From: Pseudomonadota bacterium
GTDB lineage: Bacteria; Pseudomonadota; Gammaproteobacteria; Burkholderiales; Gallionellaceae
Direction of reading: 5' to 3'
DNA: 64,000 nucleotides
Assembly (NCBI GenBank): GCA_021822115.1
Contig: JAJZSA010000001.1
Span: 1-64,000 of the forward strand
Program-made: the position numbers and the translations under genes
The notes under the pieces: model-generated
Databases searched by the model: none
What the model saw: the letters and a program-made list of their open reading frames with translations, nothing else
What the model was told of the DNA's origin: nothing
Shown here: positions 1 through 8,456 of the stretch, piece after piece
Layout: the number at the start of each line of letters is the position of its first letter
Position numbering within the stretch: the stretch's first letter is position 1

Positions 1-100
1 GCAACTCGGGCCAGTACTGCAACAGATACGGATTCACCTCATCCTGATGGAAACCGATCTCCGCCCGCTCCCACCGCTCCAGCCAGAATTCCTTCTTCAT
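1..100 (-). CDS. tpm: Thiopurine S-methyltransferase, N-terminal fragment (runs off window)
   Basis: Reading the minus strand from the ATG at 100 gives [20 protein letters not shown] followed by [13 protein letters not shown]. This is the N-terminal signature of bacterial thiopurine S-methyltransferase (FWxxRW....IGFHxxEVNPYL). The enzyme transfers a methyl group from S-adenosylmethionine to thiol, selenite or tellurite substrates in the cytoplasm. Only about 33 residues are inside the window, so the methyltransferase core cannot be checked. An AGGGGG ribosome-binding site lies at 105-110. Its spacing favours the ATG at 100 over the adjacent ATG at 103. Confidence 0.8.
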   Translation of the reverse strand, partial: MKKEFWLERWERAEIGFHQDEVNPYLLQYWPEL

Positions 101-396
101 CATTCCCCCTTAGCATGCCGTTCGCCCCGAGTAGCACGCACCGCGTGCGTATCGAATGCCCGTATCCAGTGTATCAATCCATGCCCGCCGCAAAACCCTT
201 TTCACATCATTGACAGCGCCCCAGCGCCTCCCCTACAGTGCAGCCCACTTGCAGATTCGCTCAAAGTACATCGCACCGCACGCACGGCGCGAGACCCACC
301 GCGAAATCCCCGGAACAGGAGGCCGACGCAAGACGAGATTCCCGCACGGACGGGAACAATGTCGGTTCATAACTTGTTCGCAAAAAGGGGAAAACG
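101..396. other. Intergenic region between divergent tpm and the HsdR-N-like gene
   Basis: This stretch separates two divergently transcribed genes and should hold both promoters. No convincing -35/-10 pair was found. A short inverted repeat (TTCCCG at 339-344, CGGGAA at 351-356) lies upstream of the plus-strand gene. Open frames here have no homology I recognise and have proline/arginine-rich shadow composition. Confidence 0.5.
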
Positions 397-1203
397 ATGG
401 CTTCAATTCCTAAGAAAGTTTCGGAACGCCTGGTAAACGGCATCAAGAAATACCAGCCAATACTTGCTTCTGCAAAATCCCGCGATGTGGGAGAAGCTGA
501 CACCGTCACAATCATCAAAGACATGCTGCAAGACATCTTCGGGTATGACAAATACTCAGAACTGACTTCAGAATACGCAATCCGAGGCACCTACTGCGAC
601 CTTGCCACCAAGATCAACGGCGTCCTGCAAACACTCATCGAAGTAAAAGCCATCGGTCTGGATTTGAAAGACCAGCACGTCAAACAAGCGGTCGATTATG
701 CCGCCAACCAAGGTGTGGATTGGGTACTCCTCACCAACGGCATCTGTTGGCGCGTCTACCACCTGACATTTGCCAAACCCATATCAAACGAACTCATTGT
801 TGATATTGATTTCACAAAACTTAACTCGCGCAGCCTGCACGACATCGAACTGCTGTACTTGTGGTGCAAAGAGGGATGGCAGCGCTCTGTATTGGGTGAA
901 TATCACACACAACAACAGGCGCTCTCAAAATTCTTTATCGGCGCTATGCTACAGACGGACCCGGTATTGGAGGTTATCCGCCGCGAACTTCGTCGTGTCT
1001 CACCAGACGTAAAGATCGACACCTCTCAAATCAGGGATGTGCTCTTGAATGAAGTCATCAAACGCGACGTCATTGAGGGAGAAAAGGCAGAAGAAGCCCG
1101 AAAGAAAATCGCAAAAGCAGCTGCAAAAGCTTTGCGAGCAGTAACGACAAAAAATAGCCCGCAAGAACCTGCCATACCGACTGAGCAAACAAAAACTCTG
1201 TGA
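397..1203 (+). CDS. Free-standing HsdR N-terminal-type nuclease-fold protein
   Basis: This 268-residue protein resembles the N-terminal nuclease domain of type I restriction HsdR subunits (the HSDR_N / PD-(D/E)xK fold). Visible motif elements are a Glu in the first helix (E35), D68 in the CDLA segment, the IEVKA strand with E82 and K84, and a QAVDYA helix with Q97 and Y101. It has no helicase or translocase motor, and no hsdM or hsdS gene lies nearby. It is therefore a solitary nuclease-fold protein of unknown target. The C-terminus is a Lys/Ala-rich helix from about residue 225 and then a low-complexity tail. The start is fixed by AAGGGG shortly before ATG. A nucleic-acid or defence role is inference from the fold only. 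Confidence 0.65.
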   Translation: MASIPKKVSERLVNGIKKYQPILASAKSRDVGEADTVTIIKDMLQDIFGYDKYSELTSEYAIRGTYCDLATKINGVLQTLIEVKAIGLDLKDQHVKQAVDYAANQGVDWVLLTNGICWRVYHLTFAKPISNELIVDIDFTKLNSRSLHDIELLYLWCKEGWQRSVLGEYHTQQQALSKFFIGAMLQTDPVLEVIRRELRRVSPDVKIDTSQIRDVLLNEVIKRDVIEGEKAEEARKKIAKAAAKALRAVTTKNSPQEPAIPTEQTKTL

Positions 1204-1398
1204 TACCCTGCCAAGGGAGGAAATTTTATTTTCTCGATAACTCATCACACCTCCGCCCCAACCCATTTCCCCTGTGCGCCGCCGAGTAGCGCAGGCTGGT
1301 CAGGGGTAGTCGGCGAGGACTGTTTGAGCGCGTAGCGCGAGTTCCGCAGCCGCCTGGCCAGTCGAGCAACGCAGGGGACCCGCACAGCGGGCGGCAAA

Positions 1399-1470
1399 CC
1401 GGGGGCGCCTTCTTTGGGTTACCTTTCTTGGCAAGACAAGAAAGGTAACTTGCTGCCGGGCAACCCCCGG
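1399..1470. repeat. Nested inverted-repeat extragenic element
   Basis: The outer arms are CCGGGGG (1399-1405) and CCCCCGG (1464-1470). Inside them is a perfect 13-bp inverted repeat, GTTACCTTTCTTG (1418-1430) with CAAGAAAGGTAAC (1437-1449), around a 6-base loop. Similar GGTTACCTTTCTT...AAGAAAGGTAAC elements are, from memory, common intergenic repeats in proteobacteria. The rest of 1204-1750 holds further hairpins and a purL remnant (listed separately) and no gene that I can support. Confidence 0.7.
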
Positions 1471-1491
1471 CGGTTCTGGTTTTCGAATTGA

Positions 1492-1517
1492 AAAAGGCGA
1501 CCACTTAGTCGCCTTTT
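1492..1517. terminator. Bidirectional intrinsic terminator
   Basis: A perfect 10-bp stem (AAAAGGCGAC at 1492-1501, GTCGCCTTTT at 1508-1517) closes a 6-base loop and is followed by a T-rich run. The A/T flanks on both sides allow it to work in both directions. Its stem core is the same as in the terminator at 2264-2299. Confidence 0.8.
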
Positions 1518-1533
1518 CTTTTTCAATCACTGG

Positions 1534-1553
1534 ATTCCCGCCTGCGCGGGAAT
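1534..1553. repeat. Short inverted repeat ATTCCCGC-CTGC-GCGGGAAT
   Basis: This is an 8-bp perfect stem with a 4-base loop, immediately beside the purL 3'-end remnant. The sequence resembles widespread short extragenic palindromes. Confidence 0.6.
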
Positions 1554-1558
1554 GACAG

Positions 1559-1640
1559 TTACCCCACCTACTTCCGCGCATTCTGGAACATGCGCAACCA
1601 CGCACCATTCTCTTGCCACGCTCCCGGGGGGCGGCATCAT
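1559..1640 (-). pseudogene. Decayed remnant of a purL 3' end
   Basis: Minus-strand 1559-1618 matches the true purL terminus at 3124-3183 with about six differences in 60 bases. It encodes the same residues, [16 protein letters not shown], then a TAG in place of the Trp codon, then VG and a stop. Most differences are synonymous, so this was once a coding purL end that drifted. Further into the gene (about 1618-1640) a degraded match to the MMPHPER segment appears after loss of roughly 45 bases. No other part of purL is present. Confidence 0.75.
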
Positions 1641-1750
1641 CGGGGCGCGCATCGCCAAAAAATATTCCGGCTATTCCCCCTTCGCAAACCATTACACTCT
1701 CGCACCTGCCCTTCCCGCCGTTCTATCCAATTCACGTAAGGTTTTCTGCG

Positions 1751-2242
1751 ATGCGCCCAGACCACGATTTTGATGCGACTCTTTTGCTGGCGATTTCGCT
1801 TGCCGCCAAGCGCCGTCCGGCTGATTTGGCCGAGATCGTCACTGCATTTAATCTGGTTGGCGACGATATTCCTGTCGCAGCAAGATTTTCCGAGGCGTTC
1901 TATCGGCTCTCGCAATATGGCTTCTTGATCGAGCAGGATGGCGGCTACGCGCTGACGCCGTATGCGCTGAATATCGTGTCCGGCCAGAAGAGGAACGCCA
2001 CCCATGAAGCGCGCATACTTGCCATCAAGCAGAGCCTTGCGGAGTGCCGCATCAAGAAAGATATTGCGCCCATCGAATTGAAGCTGGAACAGATCGCGCT
2101 TGCCGTGCGTGCACACCGAGCTTCTCTAAGCGCTCCCGTGAAGAACATCTCCCTCAAACCCAAACTGCCTGAGGGCACCGACAAGCGCCTGGCACGGCGC
2201 AAATCCAATCAGGCGTTTGCGGCACGGCAGCGCAAGGCATGA
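1751..2242 (+). CDS. Small conserved-looking protein of unknown function
   Basis: The ATG at 1751 follows GTAAGG and gives a 163-residue protein. Residues 1-75 look like a helical winged-helix-type fold, with helices followed by a YALTPYA segment. Residues 125-163 are a basic tail rich in Lys and Arg. I do not recognise a named family. The frame is open further upstream to 1613, but that stretch overlaps the purL remnant and is unlikely to be coding. The gene lies between two copies of the purL terminus and ends just before a strong terminator. A DNA-binding or regulatory role is only a guess. Confidence 0.55.
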   Translation: MRPDHDFDATLLLAISLAAKRRPADLAEIVTAFNLVGDDIPVAARFSEAFYRLSQYGFLIEQDGGYALTPYALNIVSGQKRNATHEARILAIKQSLAECRIKKDIAPIELKLEQIALAVRAHRASLSAPVKNISLKPKLPEGTDKRLARRKSNQAFAARQRKA

Positions 2243-2263
2243 AGTGAACCAGCCTCGAACTGC

Positions 2264-2299
2264 AAATTAAAAAGGCGACCGAGGTCGCCTTTTTAATTT
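2264..2299. terminator. Strong bidirectional intrinsic terminator
   Basis: A perfect 16-bp stem runs from AAATTAAAAAGGCGAC (2264-2279) to GTCGCCTTTTTAATTT (2284-2299) around a 4-base loop. It has A-rich and T-rich flanks, so it can end the plus-strand gene at 2242 and minus-strand transcripts from the HEPN gene. Confidence 0.9.
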
Positions 2300-2311
2300 C
2301 AACTGCTACAA

Positions 2312-2330
2312 CTTACCCCACCCACTTCCG
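2312..2330 (-). repeat. 19-bp exact copy of the purL terminus
   Basis: The 19 bases at 2312-2330 are identical to 3123-3141, which encode the last residues and stop of PurL (RKWVG, stop). A third near-copy with one change lies at 1559-1576. This copy sits 20-odd bases past the HEPN stop codon and is not part of a gene. Confidence 0.75.
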
Positions 2331-2349
2331 CACCTCCCGCAACAAGGCT

Positions 2350-2735
2350 TCACCCGCCGATCACTCCCATCGCCCAGCGATGCGCCAATTCAACCAGCGC
2401 ACGCATCTCGTCTATGGACATGCTGACGTAGGGTGTCTCTTCGTAGCGCAGGATGACGGCGAAGGGATTGAGCATGCTGAATTGGTCGGGTGGGAACGGC
2501 ATCGCGACCTGATGCTGCAAGAGCAGATCGACCAGTTCGTCTACGTCGTGCGTGCGGCGGAACACGATGCCGTGGTACTCCGCTACGGCCTTGAGGCATT
2601 TCTCTACGGCCTGCTGGGCGAAAAACCGGTGGCAGAGATGTCGACTTCGGGGTGTGCAGACAGTGCGCGAAAGGAAACGATGTCGCGCTCGGCGAGGGTC
2701 AGCAGCCTGCGCGCACGTTCAATGGGCTGCGTCAT
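2350..2735 (-). pseudogene. HEPN-domain toxin gene with a frameshift
   Basis: The ATG at 2735 opens a HEPN-type frame, with MTQPIERARRLLTLAERDI and then LSAHPEVDISATGF. It hits a stop soon after the A5 tract at 2621-2625 (T5 on the coding strand). In the neighbouring frame the domain resumes at once with FFAQQAVEKCLKAVAEYHG and continues through HDVDELVDLL to a stop at 2350. Adding one T to the tract restores a single frame of about 128 residues. HEPN proteins of MNT/HEPN pairs are RNases or RNase-like toxins. The start overlaps the end of the MNT gene by 17 bases, as expected for a coupled pair. The break may be real, phase-variable or a homopolymer sequencing error. Confidence 0.75.
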
Positions 2736-3039
2736 ACAGCACGCGGCCTTCGCGCAAGGCCCAGTAGACAGCTGTGGAACAGGAATCCCGCTGTTGCTCG
2801 ATCTCCGCTGGTGAACAGACCAGCACGTCGACTGCGACTTTCAGCGGACGCAACACTTGGCGCAGACGCACCATCTCGCGGAATTTGTCGTGCAACTCGG
2901 ATTCGATGACGAGGAAGTCGAGGTCGGAATCCTCACGCGCATCGCCGCGCGCATACGAGCCGAACAGGATCACCCGGGCCGGCTTGGCAGCCTCGCCCAG
3001 GAGTGTTGCGGCCTGCTGTATGGTTTGTTCGGAAATCAT
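2719..3039 (-). CDS. mntA: MNT-type nucleotidyltransferase antitoxin
   Basis: This 106-residue protein has the minimal nucleotidyltransferase signature GSYARGDAREDSDLDFLVIE (residues about 27-46), that is GSxARG...SDxD, with a further Asp in VAVDVLV. MNT proteins paired with HEPN toxins transfer AMP or similar groups to the toxin and neutralise it. That role is known for the family and is inferred here. A GAGAGGGG ribosome-binding site precedes the ATG. The gene is upstream of and overlaps the HEPN gene on the same strand, the usual arrangement. The pair lies between two copies of the purL terminus. Confidence 0.85.
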   Translation of the reverse strand: MISEQTIQQAATLLGEAAKPARVILFGSYARGDAREDSDLDFLVIESELHDKFREMVRLRQVLRPLKVAVDVLVCSPAEIEQQRDSCSTAVYWALREGRVLYDAAH

Positions 3040-3092
3040 CTGCCCCTCTCGTGGCGAGATTCTACCTGTTCCCGCTGATGCTTAGCGATCTG

Positions 3093-3115
3093 CCCTCTCC
3101 CTGCGAGGGAGAGGG
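3093..3115. repeat. Hairpin downstream of purL
   Basis: A perfect 10-bp stem (CCCTCTCCCT at 3093-3102, AGGGAGAGGG at 3106-3115) with a 3-base loop lies 9 bases past the purL stop. No T-run follows on the minus strand, so it may be an extragenic palindrome or a 3'-end stabiliser rather than a classical terminator. Confidence 0.6.
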
Positions 3116-3123
3116 GATTGCGC

Positions 3124-6100
3124 TTACCCCACCCACTTCCGGGCATTCTGGAACATGCGCAGCCAGGCGCCGTTCTCTTGCCATTCCTTCGGATACCAGG
3201 AGTTCTGCACGGCACGGAACACGCGCTCGGGGTGCGGCATCATGATGCTGAAGCGACCATCCGGCGTGGTGAGGCCGGTGATGCCTTGCGGCGAGCCGTT
3301 GGGGTTGAGCGGATAGGTGGTGGTCGGCTTGCCGTAGTGGTCGATGTAACGCAGGGTGACCACGTCCTGTGCGGCATGCAGGCGCTTGGTGTTGCCGAAG
3401 TCGGCATAGCCTTCGCCGTGCGCGACGACGATGGGCATGCGCGAGCCTGCCATGCCGTCGAACAGGATGGAGGGCGATTGCTGCACTTCCACCATCACGA
3501 AGCGCGCTTCGAACTGCTCGGACTGGTTGCGCGAGAAGTGCGCCCAGTTCTCGGCACCGGGGATGATCTCGTGCAGGTTGCTCATCATCTGGCAGCCGTT
3601 GCACACACCGAGTGCGAAGGTGTCGTTGCGCTTGAAGAAGGCTTCGAACTCGTCACGCGCACGCGGGTTGAACAGGATGGACTTGGCCCAGCCTTCGCCT
3701 GCGCCCAGTACGTCGCCGTAAGAGAAGCCGCCGCAGGCGACCACGCCCTTGAAATCGTCCAGCTTCACGCGACCCGCGATGATGTCGCTCATGTGCACGT
3801 CCACGGTGTGGAAGCCGGCACGGTCGAAAGCAGCCGCCATCTCGACGTGGCCGTTCACGCCCTGCTCGCGCAGGATGGCCATCTTGGGACGCGAGGTGAG
3901 CAGCGCAGGCGCGATGTTCTCGTTCACGTCGTAGCTCAGCTTCACATGCAGGCCGGGGTCTTTCGCGTCGAGGATGCGGTCGTATTCCTGTTGTGCGCAG
4001 GCCGGGTTGTCGCGCAGCTTCTGCATCTGGTAGGTGGTCTCGGACCACATGCGGCGCAGTGCGATGGCGTTCTCGCTGTAGAGCTGTTGCTTGCCGCGCG
4101 TGACGTTGAGCGTGCCGCTGGTGTTGAGCCAGGCCACTTCGTGCACGTTGGCGAGGCCGGCTTCTTCGCACAGCACGAAGATGTCGGCCAGGTCGTCGCG
4201 GCGCACTTGCACCAGCGCGCCCAGTTCTTCGTTGAACAGCACGGCGAGGTCATCGCCCTTGAGGTCGTCCAGACGGATGTCGAGGCCGACGTGCGAGGCG
4301 AAGCTCATCTCGGCCAGTGCCACGAACAGGCCGCCGTCGGAACGGTCGTGATAGGCGAGCAGCTTGCCTTCGCGGTTGAAGCGCTGGATCAGCTCGAAGA
4401 AGGCCTTGAGCTTGGCGCCATCGTCCACGTCCGGCGCCACATCGCCCACTTGCTTGTACACCTGCGCCAGCGCAGAGCCGCCGAGGCGGTTCTTGCCCTG
4501 CCCCAGATCGAACAGCAGCACCACGGTGTCGGTGTCGGCCACTAGTTGCGGGGTGAGCGTCTTGCGCACGTCCGGTGTGGGGGCGAAGGCGGAGATGATG
4601 AGCGAGACCGGGGCGACCACGGCTTTCTTCTCGCCGTTGTCTTCCCAGGCGGTGCGCATGGACATGGAGTCCTTGCCCACCGGGATGCTGATGCCGAGCT
4701 GCGGACACAGCTCCATGCCCACGGCCTTGACGGTGTCGAACAGCGCGGCGTCTTCGCCATGATGACCGGCGGCGGCCATCCAGTTGGCGGAGAGCTTGAT
4801 GTCGCCGATCTGGTCGATCTGCGCGGCGGCGATGTTGGTGATGGCTTCGCCGATGGCCATGCGGCCGGAGGCCGGGCCGTCGATGATGGCGATGGGCGTG
4901 CGTTCGCCCATGGCGAAGGTCTCGCCCTGATGGGTGTGGTAACCCATGGTGGTCACCGCCACGTCGGCCACCGGCACCTGCCACGGGCCGACCATCTGGT
5001 CGCGTGCGGTGAAGCCGCCCACGGTGCGGTCGCCGATGGAGATGAGGAAGGTCTTGTCGGCCACGGCGGGCAGGCGCAGCACGCGCTCCACCGCTTCCTT
5101 GATGGCGATGTTGCGCGTGTCGAACTTGGGCAGCTTGACCTGCTCGCGCTTCACGTTGCGCGTCATCTTGGGCGGCTTGCCGAGCAGCACGGAGAGCGGC
5201 ATATCGACCGCGTTGTTGTCGAACAACTCGTCATGCACGGTCAGGCGGTCTTCGCTGACGGCGGTACCCAGCACGGCGAACGGGCAACGCTCGCGCTCGC
5301 ACATGGCAGTGAATTCATCCAGACGTTCGGCCGGGATGGCGAGCACGTAGCGCTCTTGCGCTTCGTTGCTCCAGATCTGCATCGGGGTCATGCCGCGCTC
5401 TTCATTGGGCACCTTGCGCAGCTCGAAGCGCGCGCCCTTGCCACCGCCATGCACCAGCTCCGGCAGGGCGTTGGAGATGCCGCCCGCGCCTACGTCGTGG
5501 ATGGACAGGATGGGGTTGTCGTCGCCCATCTGCCAGCAACGGTCGATGACTTCCTGCGCACGGCGCTGCATCTCGGGGTTGCCGCGCTGTACGGAATCGA
5601 AGTCCAGGTTCTCGGCGTTGGCGCCGGTATCCATGGAAGAGGCGGCACCGCCGCCCAGACCGATGAGCATGCCGGGGCCGCCCAACTGGATCAGCAGCGC
5701 GCCTTCCGGCAGATCCTGCTTGTAGGTGTGTTCGGCTTTGATGCTGCCCACGCCGCCCGCGATCATGATGGGCTTGTGATAGCCGCGTACTTCACCGTTC
5801 ACCTTCTCTTCGAAGGTGCGGAAGTAGCCGGTCAGGTTGGGACGGCCGAACTCGTTGTTGAAGGCGGCGCTGCCGATGGGGCCGTCCACCATGATCTGCA
5901 ACGGCGTGACGATGCGGCCCGGCTTGCCGATGCCATCCGCTTCCCACGGCTGTTCGAAGCCGGGGATGCGCAGGTTGGACACGGTGAAACCGGCCAGACC
6001 GGCCTTGGGCTTGGAGCCGACGCCGGTGGCGCCCTCGTCGCGGATCTCGCCGCCGGAGCCGGTGGCGGCACCGGCGAACGGTGCGATGGCGGTCGGGTGG

Positions 6101-7005
6101 TTGTGCGTCTCCACCTTCATCAGGATGTGGGTGGTCTCCTTGCTGTAGGCATAGCTACCGTCGGCGCGCGGATAGAAGCGCTCGATCTCCGCCCCTTCGA
6201 TGATGGAGGAGTTGTCCGAATAGGCGACCACGGTGCCTTCCGGGTGCAGCTTGTGGGTGTTGCGGATCATGCCGAACAGCGAGATGGCTTGTGCCTCGTC
6301 GTCGATGACCCAGTCGGCGTTGAAGATCTTGTGGCGGCAGTGCTCGGAATTGGCCTGCGCGAACATCATCAGCTCGACGTCGGTCGGGTTGCGCTTGAGC
6401 TTGGCGAAGTTCTCCACCAGATAGTCGATCTCGTCCGGCAACAGCGCCAGACCCATCTCGCGGTTGGCCGCCTCCAGCGCGGGCTTGCCGCCGCCGAGGA
6501 TATCCACGCTGGACAGCGGCTGCGGTGTGCCGTGACGGAACAGCTTCTCTTCCAGGCCGTCCACATCGAGCAGTACGGATTCGGTCATGCGGTCATGCAG
6601 CAGCGGCAGCACGACTTGTTGCTCGGCGGCGGTGAGCGCCTTGCCGCTCTTGCTCTTCAGGTAATACATCACACCGCGCTCGATGCGCGTGACTTGTGGC
6701 AGCGCGCAATGTTTGGCGATGTCGGTGGCCTTGGACGACCACGGCGAGATGGTGCCCAGGCGCGGCACCACCAGCAGGGATTGTGTCTTGTCGTCGGTCT
6801 TCGGCGCACCGGCATGGGCATCCAGATTCAGCAGGCGATGCAGCAAGGCTTGCTTGTCCTCGTCGAGCGCGGCCGATAGCTCGGTGAAATAGCAGTGGCG
6901 CGTGTCTTCGAGGGTGACGCCGCTGCCGGTTTCGGCCAGCGCGGCACGCAGTTTGTCGAGACGGAAGGAAGAGAGAGCGGCTTTACCGATGGAAGTCAGG
7001 AACAT
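3124..7005 (-). CDS. purL: Phosphoribosylformylglycinamidine synthase (single-chain)
   Basis: This cytoplasmic enzyme carries out step four of purine synthesis: FGAR plus glutamine plus ATP gives FGAM. At 1293 residues it has the normal length of the large proteobacterial form. The order is an N-terminal PurS-like domain, two AIR-synthase-type ATP domains ([20 protein letters not shown] near 300), and a C-terminal class I glutaminase. The glutaminase triad is visible as C1135 (GVCNGCQM), H1258 and E1260 (PHPER). The gene stands alone on the minus strand, divergent from nnrD. Its last 60 bases are duplicated in degraded form at 1559-1618 and its last 19 exactly at 2312-2330. Confidence 0.98.
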   Translation of the reverse strand: MFLTSIGKAALSSFRLDKLRAALAETGSGVTLEDTRHCYFTELSAALDEDKQALLHRLLNLDAHAGAPKTDDKTQSLLVVPRLGTISPWSSKATDIAKHCALPQVTRIERGVMYYLKSKSGKALTAAEQQVVLPLLHDRMTESVLLDVDGLEEKLFRHGTPQPLSSVDILGGGKPALEAANREMGLALLPDEIDYLVENFAKLKRNPTDVELMMFAQANSEHCRHKIFNADWVIDDEAQAISLFGMIRNTHKLHPEGTVVAYSDNSSIIEGAEIERFYPRADGSYAYSKETTHILMKVETHNHPTAIAPFAGAATGSGGEIRDEGATGVGSKPKAGLAGFTVSNLRIPGFEQPWEADGIGKPGRIVTPLQIMVDGPIGSAAFNNEFGRPNLTGYFRTFEEKVNGEVRGYHKPIMIAGGVGSIKAEHTYKQDLPEGALLIQLGGPGMLIGLGGGAASSMDTGANAENLDFDSVQRGNPEMQRRAQEVIDRCWQMGDDNPILSIHDVGAGGISNALPELVHGGGKGARFELRKVPNEERGMTPMQIWSNEAQERYVLAIPAERLDEFTAMCERERCPFAVLGTAVSEDRLTVHDELFDNNAVDMPLSVLLGKPPKMTRNVKREQVKLPKFDTRNIAIKEAVERVLRLPAVADKTFLISIGDRTVGGFTARDQMVGPWQVPVADVAVTTMGYHTHQGETFAMGERTPIAIIDGPASGRMAIGEAITNIAAAQIDQIGDIKLSANWMAAAGHHGEDAALFDTVKAVGMELCPQLGISIPVGKDSMSMRTAWEDNGEKKAVVAPVSLIISAFAPTPDVRKTLTPQLVADTDTVVLLFDLGQGKNRLGGSALAQVYKQVGDVAPDVDDGAKLKAFFELIQRFNREGKLLAYHDRSDGGLFVALAEMSFASHVGLDIRLDDLKGDDLAVLFNEELGALVQVRRDDLADIFVLCEEAGLANVHEVAWLNTSGTLNVTRGKQQLYSENAIALRRMWSETTYQMQKLRDNPACAQQEYDRILDAKDPGLHVKLSYDVNENIAPALLTSRPKMAILREQGVNGHVEMAAAFDRAGFHTVDVHMSDIIAGRVKLDDFKGVVACGGFSYGDVLGAGEGWAKSILFNPRARDEFEAFFKRNDTFALGVCNGCQMMSNLHEIIPGAENWAHFSRNQSEQFEARFVMVEVQQSPSILFDGMAGSRMPIVVAHGEGYADFGNTKRLHAAQDVVTLRYIDHYGKPTTTYPLNPNGSPQGITGLTTPDGRFSIMMPHPERVFRAVQNSWYPKEWQENGAWLRMFQNARKWVG

Positions 7006-7037
7006 GGCGAGCTAGGGCACGTTGGAAACAGGGCGCG

Positions 7038-7045
7038 ATTATAAT
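7038..7045. promoter_or_regulatory. Palindromic -10 element between purL and nnrD
   Basis: ATTATAAT reads as a perfect TATAAT on both strands in the 72-base gap between the divergent genes. On the plus strand it would start an nnrD leader of roughly 25-30 bases containing the CGAGGA ribosome-binding site. No good -35 hexamer lies at the right distance on either strand, so the call is tentative. Confidence 0.4.
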
Positions 7046-7077
7046 GCAGCCGACCCTGACACCCCGAGGAAAACCGC

Positions 7078-7929
7078 ATGAAGCTCCCCCGCCCCACCAC
7101 GATCACCCGTAAACAGGTATCCGCCTTCCTGCAACCACGCGCCCAGGACAGCCATAAAGGCCAGTTCGGCACGGTCGGCATCGTCGGCGGCAGCGAGGGG
7201 ATGCTGGGCGCCGCCTTCCTGGCCGGACGCGCCGCCTTCAAGATGGGCGCCGGCAGCGTGCATGTCGGCCTGCTGGCCGACAAGATGCCGCTGGTGGACC
7301 TGCGCATGCCGGAACTGATGGTGCATCCGGCGCGCCAGGTGGTCGATCTGCCCGATATCGACGTGCTGGCCATCGGCAACGGCCTCGGTCGCAGCCTGCC
7401 GGCGCACAAGCTGCTGTTCGACGCCATCCAGCGCGATGTGGCGCTGGTGCTGGATGCCGACGCGCTGAACATGCTGGCCGAACGCCCCGACCTGCGCAGC
7501 ATGCTGTTCGCACGCAAGGCCGCCACCGTGCTGACGCCGCATCCCGGCGAAGCCGCACGCCTGCTGCAACGCAAGACCGAAGAGGTGCAAGCCGACCGCG
7601 TCGGCGCGGTGCTGGAACTTGCCCAGCGTTACCACGCGACGGTGGTGCTCAAAGGCGCACACAGCCTGATCGCCAGCAACGGCAAGGTGTATGAGAACCA
7701 GAGCGGCAATCCCGGCATGAGCAGCGCCGGCATGGGCGACGCGCTGGCCGGCATGGTGGCCGCCTTCCTCGGCCAGGGGCTGAGCGCCGAACAAGCGCTG
7801 CTGCTGGGCGTGCACCTGCACGGCACGGCGGGCGACATGCTGGCCGAACAACAAGCCACGCTGGGCATGAGCGCCACCGAAGTCACCGAGTGGGCGCGCT
7901 GGCTGCTGAACCAGTGGGTGGCGCGCTGA
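7078..7929 (+). CDS. nnrD: ADP-dependent NAD(P)H-hydrate dehydratase
   Basis: This 283-residue member of the YjeF-C/ribokinase-like family repairs hydrated NADH and NADPH. Family motifs are KGQFGTVGIVGGSEGMLGAA (residues about 26-45), VLDADALN, TPHPGEAARL, KGAH and the nucleotide/active-site loop NPGMSSAGMGDALAGM. The partner epimerase domain (NnrE, YjeF-N) is not fused, so this is the dehydratase-only form. It is the first gene of a short plus-strand run and is followed after 7 bases by the DUF2937 gene. The ATG is preceded by CGAGGAAAA. Confidence 0.93.
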   Translation: MKLPRPTTITRKQVSAFLQPRAQDSHKGQFGTVGIVGGSEGMLGAAFLAGRAAFKMGAGSVHVGLLADKMPLVDLRMPELMVHPARQVVDLPDIDVLAIGNGLGRSLPAHKLLFDAIQRDVALVLDADALNMLAERPDLRSMLFARKAATVLTPHPGEAARLLQRKTEEVQADRVGAVLELAQRYHATVVLKGAHSLIASNGKVYENQSGNPGMSSAGMGDALAGMVAAFLGQGLSAEQALLLGVHLHGTAGDMLAEQQATLGMSATEVTEWARWLLNQWVAR

Positions 7930-7936
7930 GTACGCG

Positions 7937-8449
7937 ATGTCCGGCATCCTCTACCGTTATCTGACCGTCCTCGTCGCCTGCGCCGCGCTGCTGCTCGGCT
8001 TGCAGGCGCCCAACCTGGCTGACCAGTATCAGAAACGTGTGGATGCGCATCTGCGCGAGGTGACGGCGAACCTGCTGCCGTTCCAGGCCATTGCCGATAA
8101 ATATTTCGGTGGCGATCTGGGCAAGTTGATCGCACTGCACCGCAACAGTGGCGAGAAGCCGTTCCAGGAAGAAGGCTCGGCCATCGAGCAGATGGTGCAG
8201 CGCAAACAGCGCTTCGAAGCGGAGCTGGCCGCCATGACCGGCAGCCTGCCCGGTCGCGTCTGGCATGTGCTGATGCAGGCCGATGGCGAATTGCGCGACG
8301 AGACATTGGCGCAATACAGTTACAATGTGCCCATGGACGCGGCTGCACTCGCCTTCGGCGCAATGTTCACCCTGTGCGTGCTGGCCCTGCTGGAAGCCTT
8401 GCTGGCAATGGCGCGCGCCCTGCTCCGTAAACCTGCCACACAAAGATAG
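7937..8449 (+). CDS. DUF2937-type membrane protein
   Basis: This 170-residue protein has a transmembrane segment near residues 5-24 and another near 134-158, with a soluble helical middle. The segment PNLADQYQKRVDAHLREVTA followed by LLPFQAIADKYFGGD resembles the DUF2937 family as I recall it. Its function is unknown. It sits 7 bases after nnrD and 7 bases before the spermidine-synthase-like gene, so co-transcription is likely. Confidence 0.6.
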   Translation: MSGILYRYLTVLVACAALLLGLQAPNLADQYQKRVDAHLREVTANLLPFQAIADKYFGGDLGKLIALHRNSGEKPFQEEGSAIEQMVQRKQRFEAELAAMTGSLPGRVWHVLMQADGELRDETLAQYSYNVPMDAAALAFGAMFTLCVLALLEALLAMARALLRKPATQR

Positions 8450-8456
8450 AGTCCCC

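Noticed and set aside
47..436. 129-residue plus-strand open frame at the left end
   Set aside because: Its composition is shadow-like (Pro/Arg/Ser-rich). It overlaps the tpm start on the other strand and the well-supported gene at 397, and it has no family features.
3118..6879. Long open frames antisense to purL (475 and 777 residues)
   Set aside because: They are His/Val/Gly-rich mirror frames of a conserved GC-rich gene. Similar long antisense frames lie opposite yhdP, glnE, alaS and dnaK.
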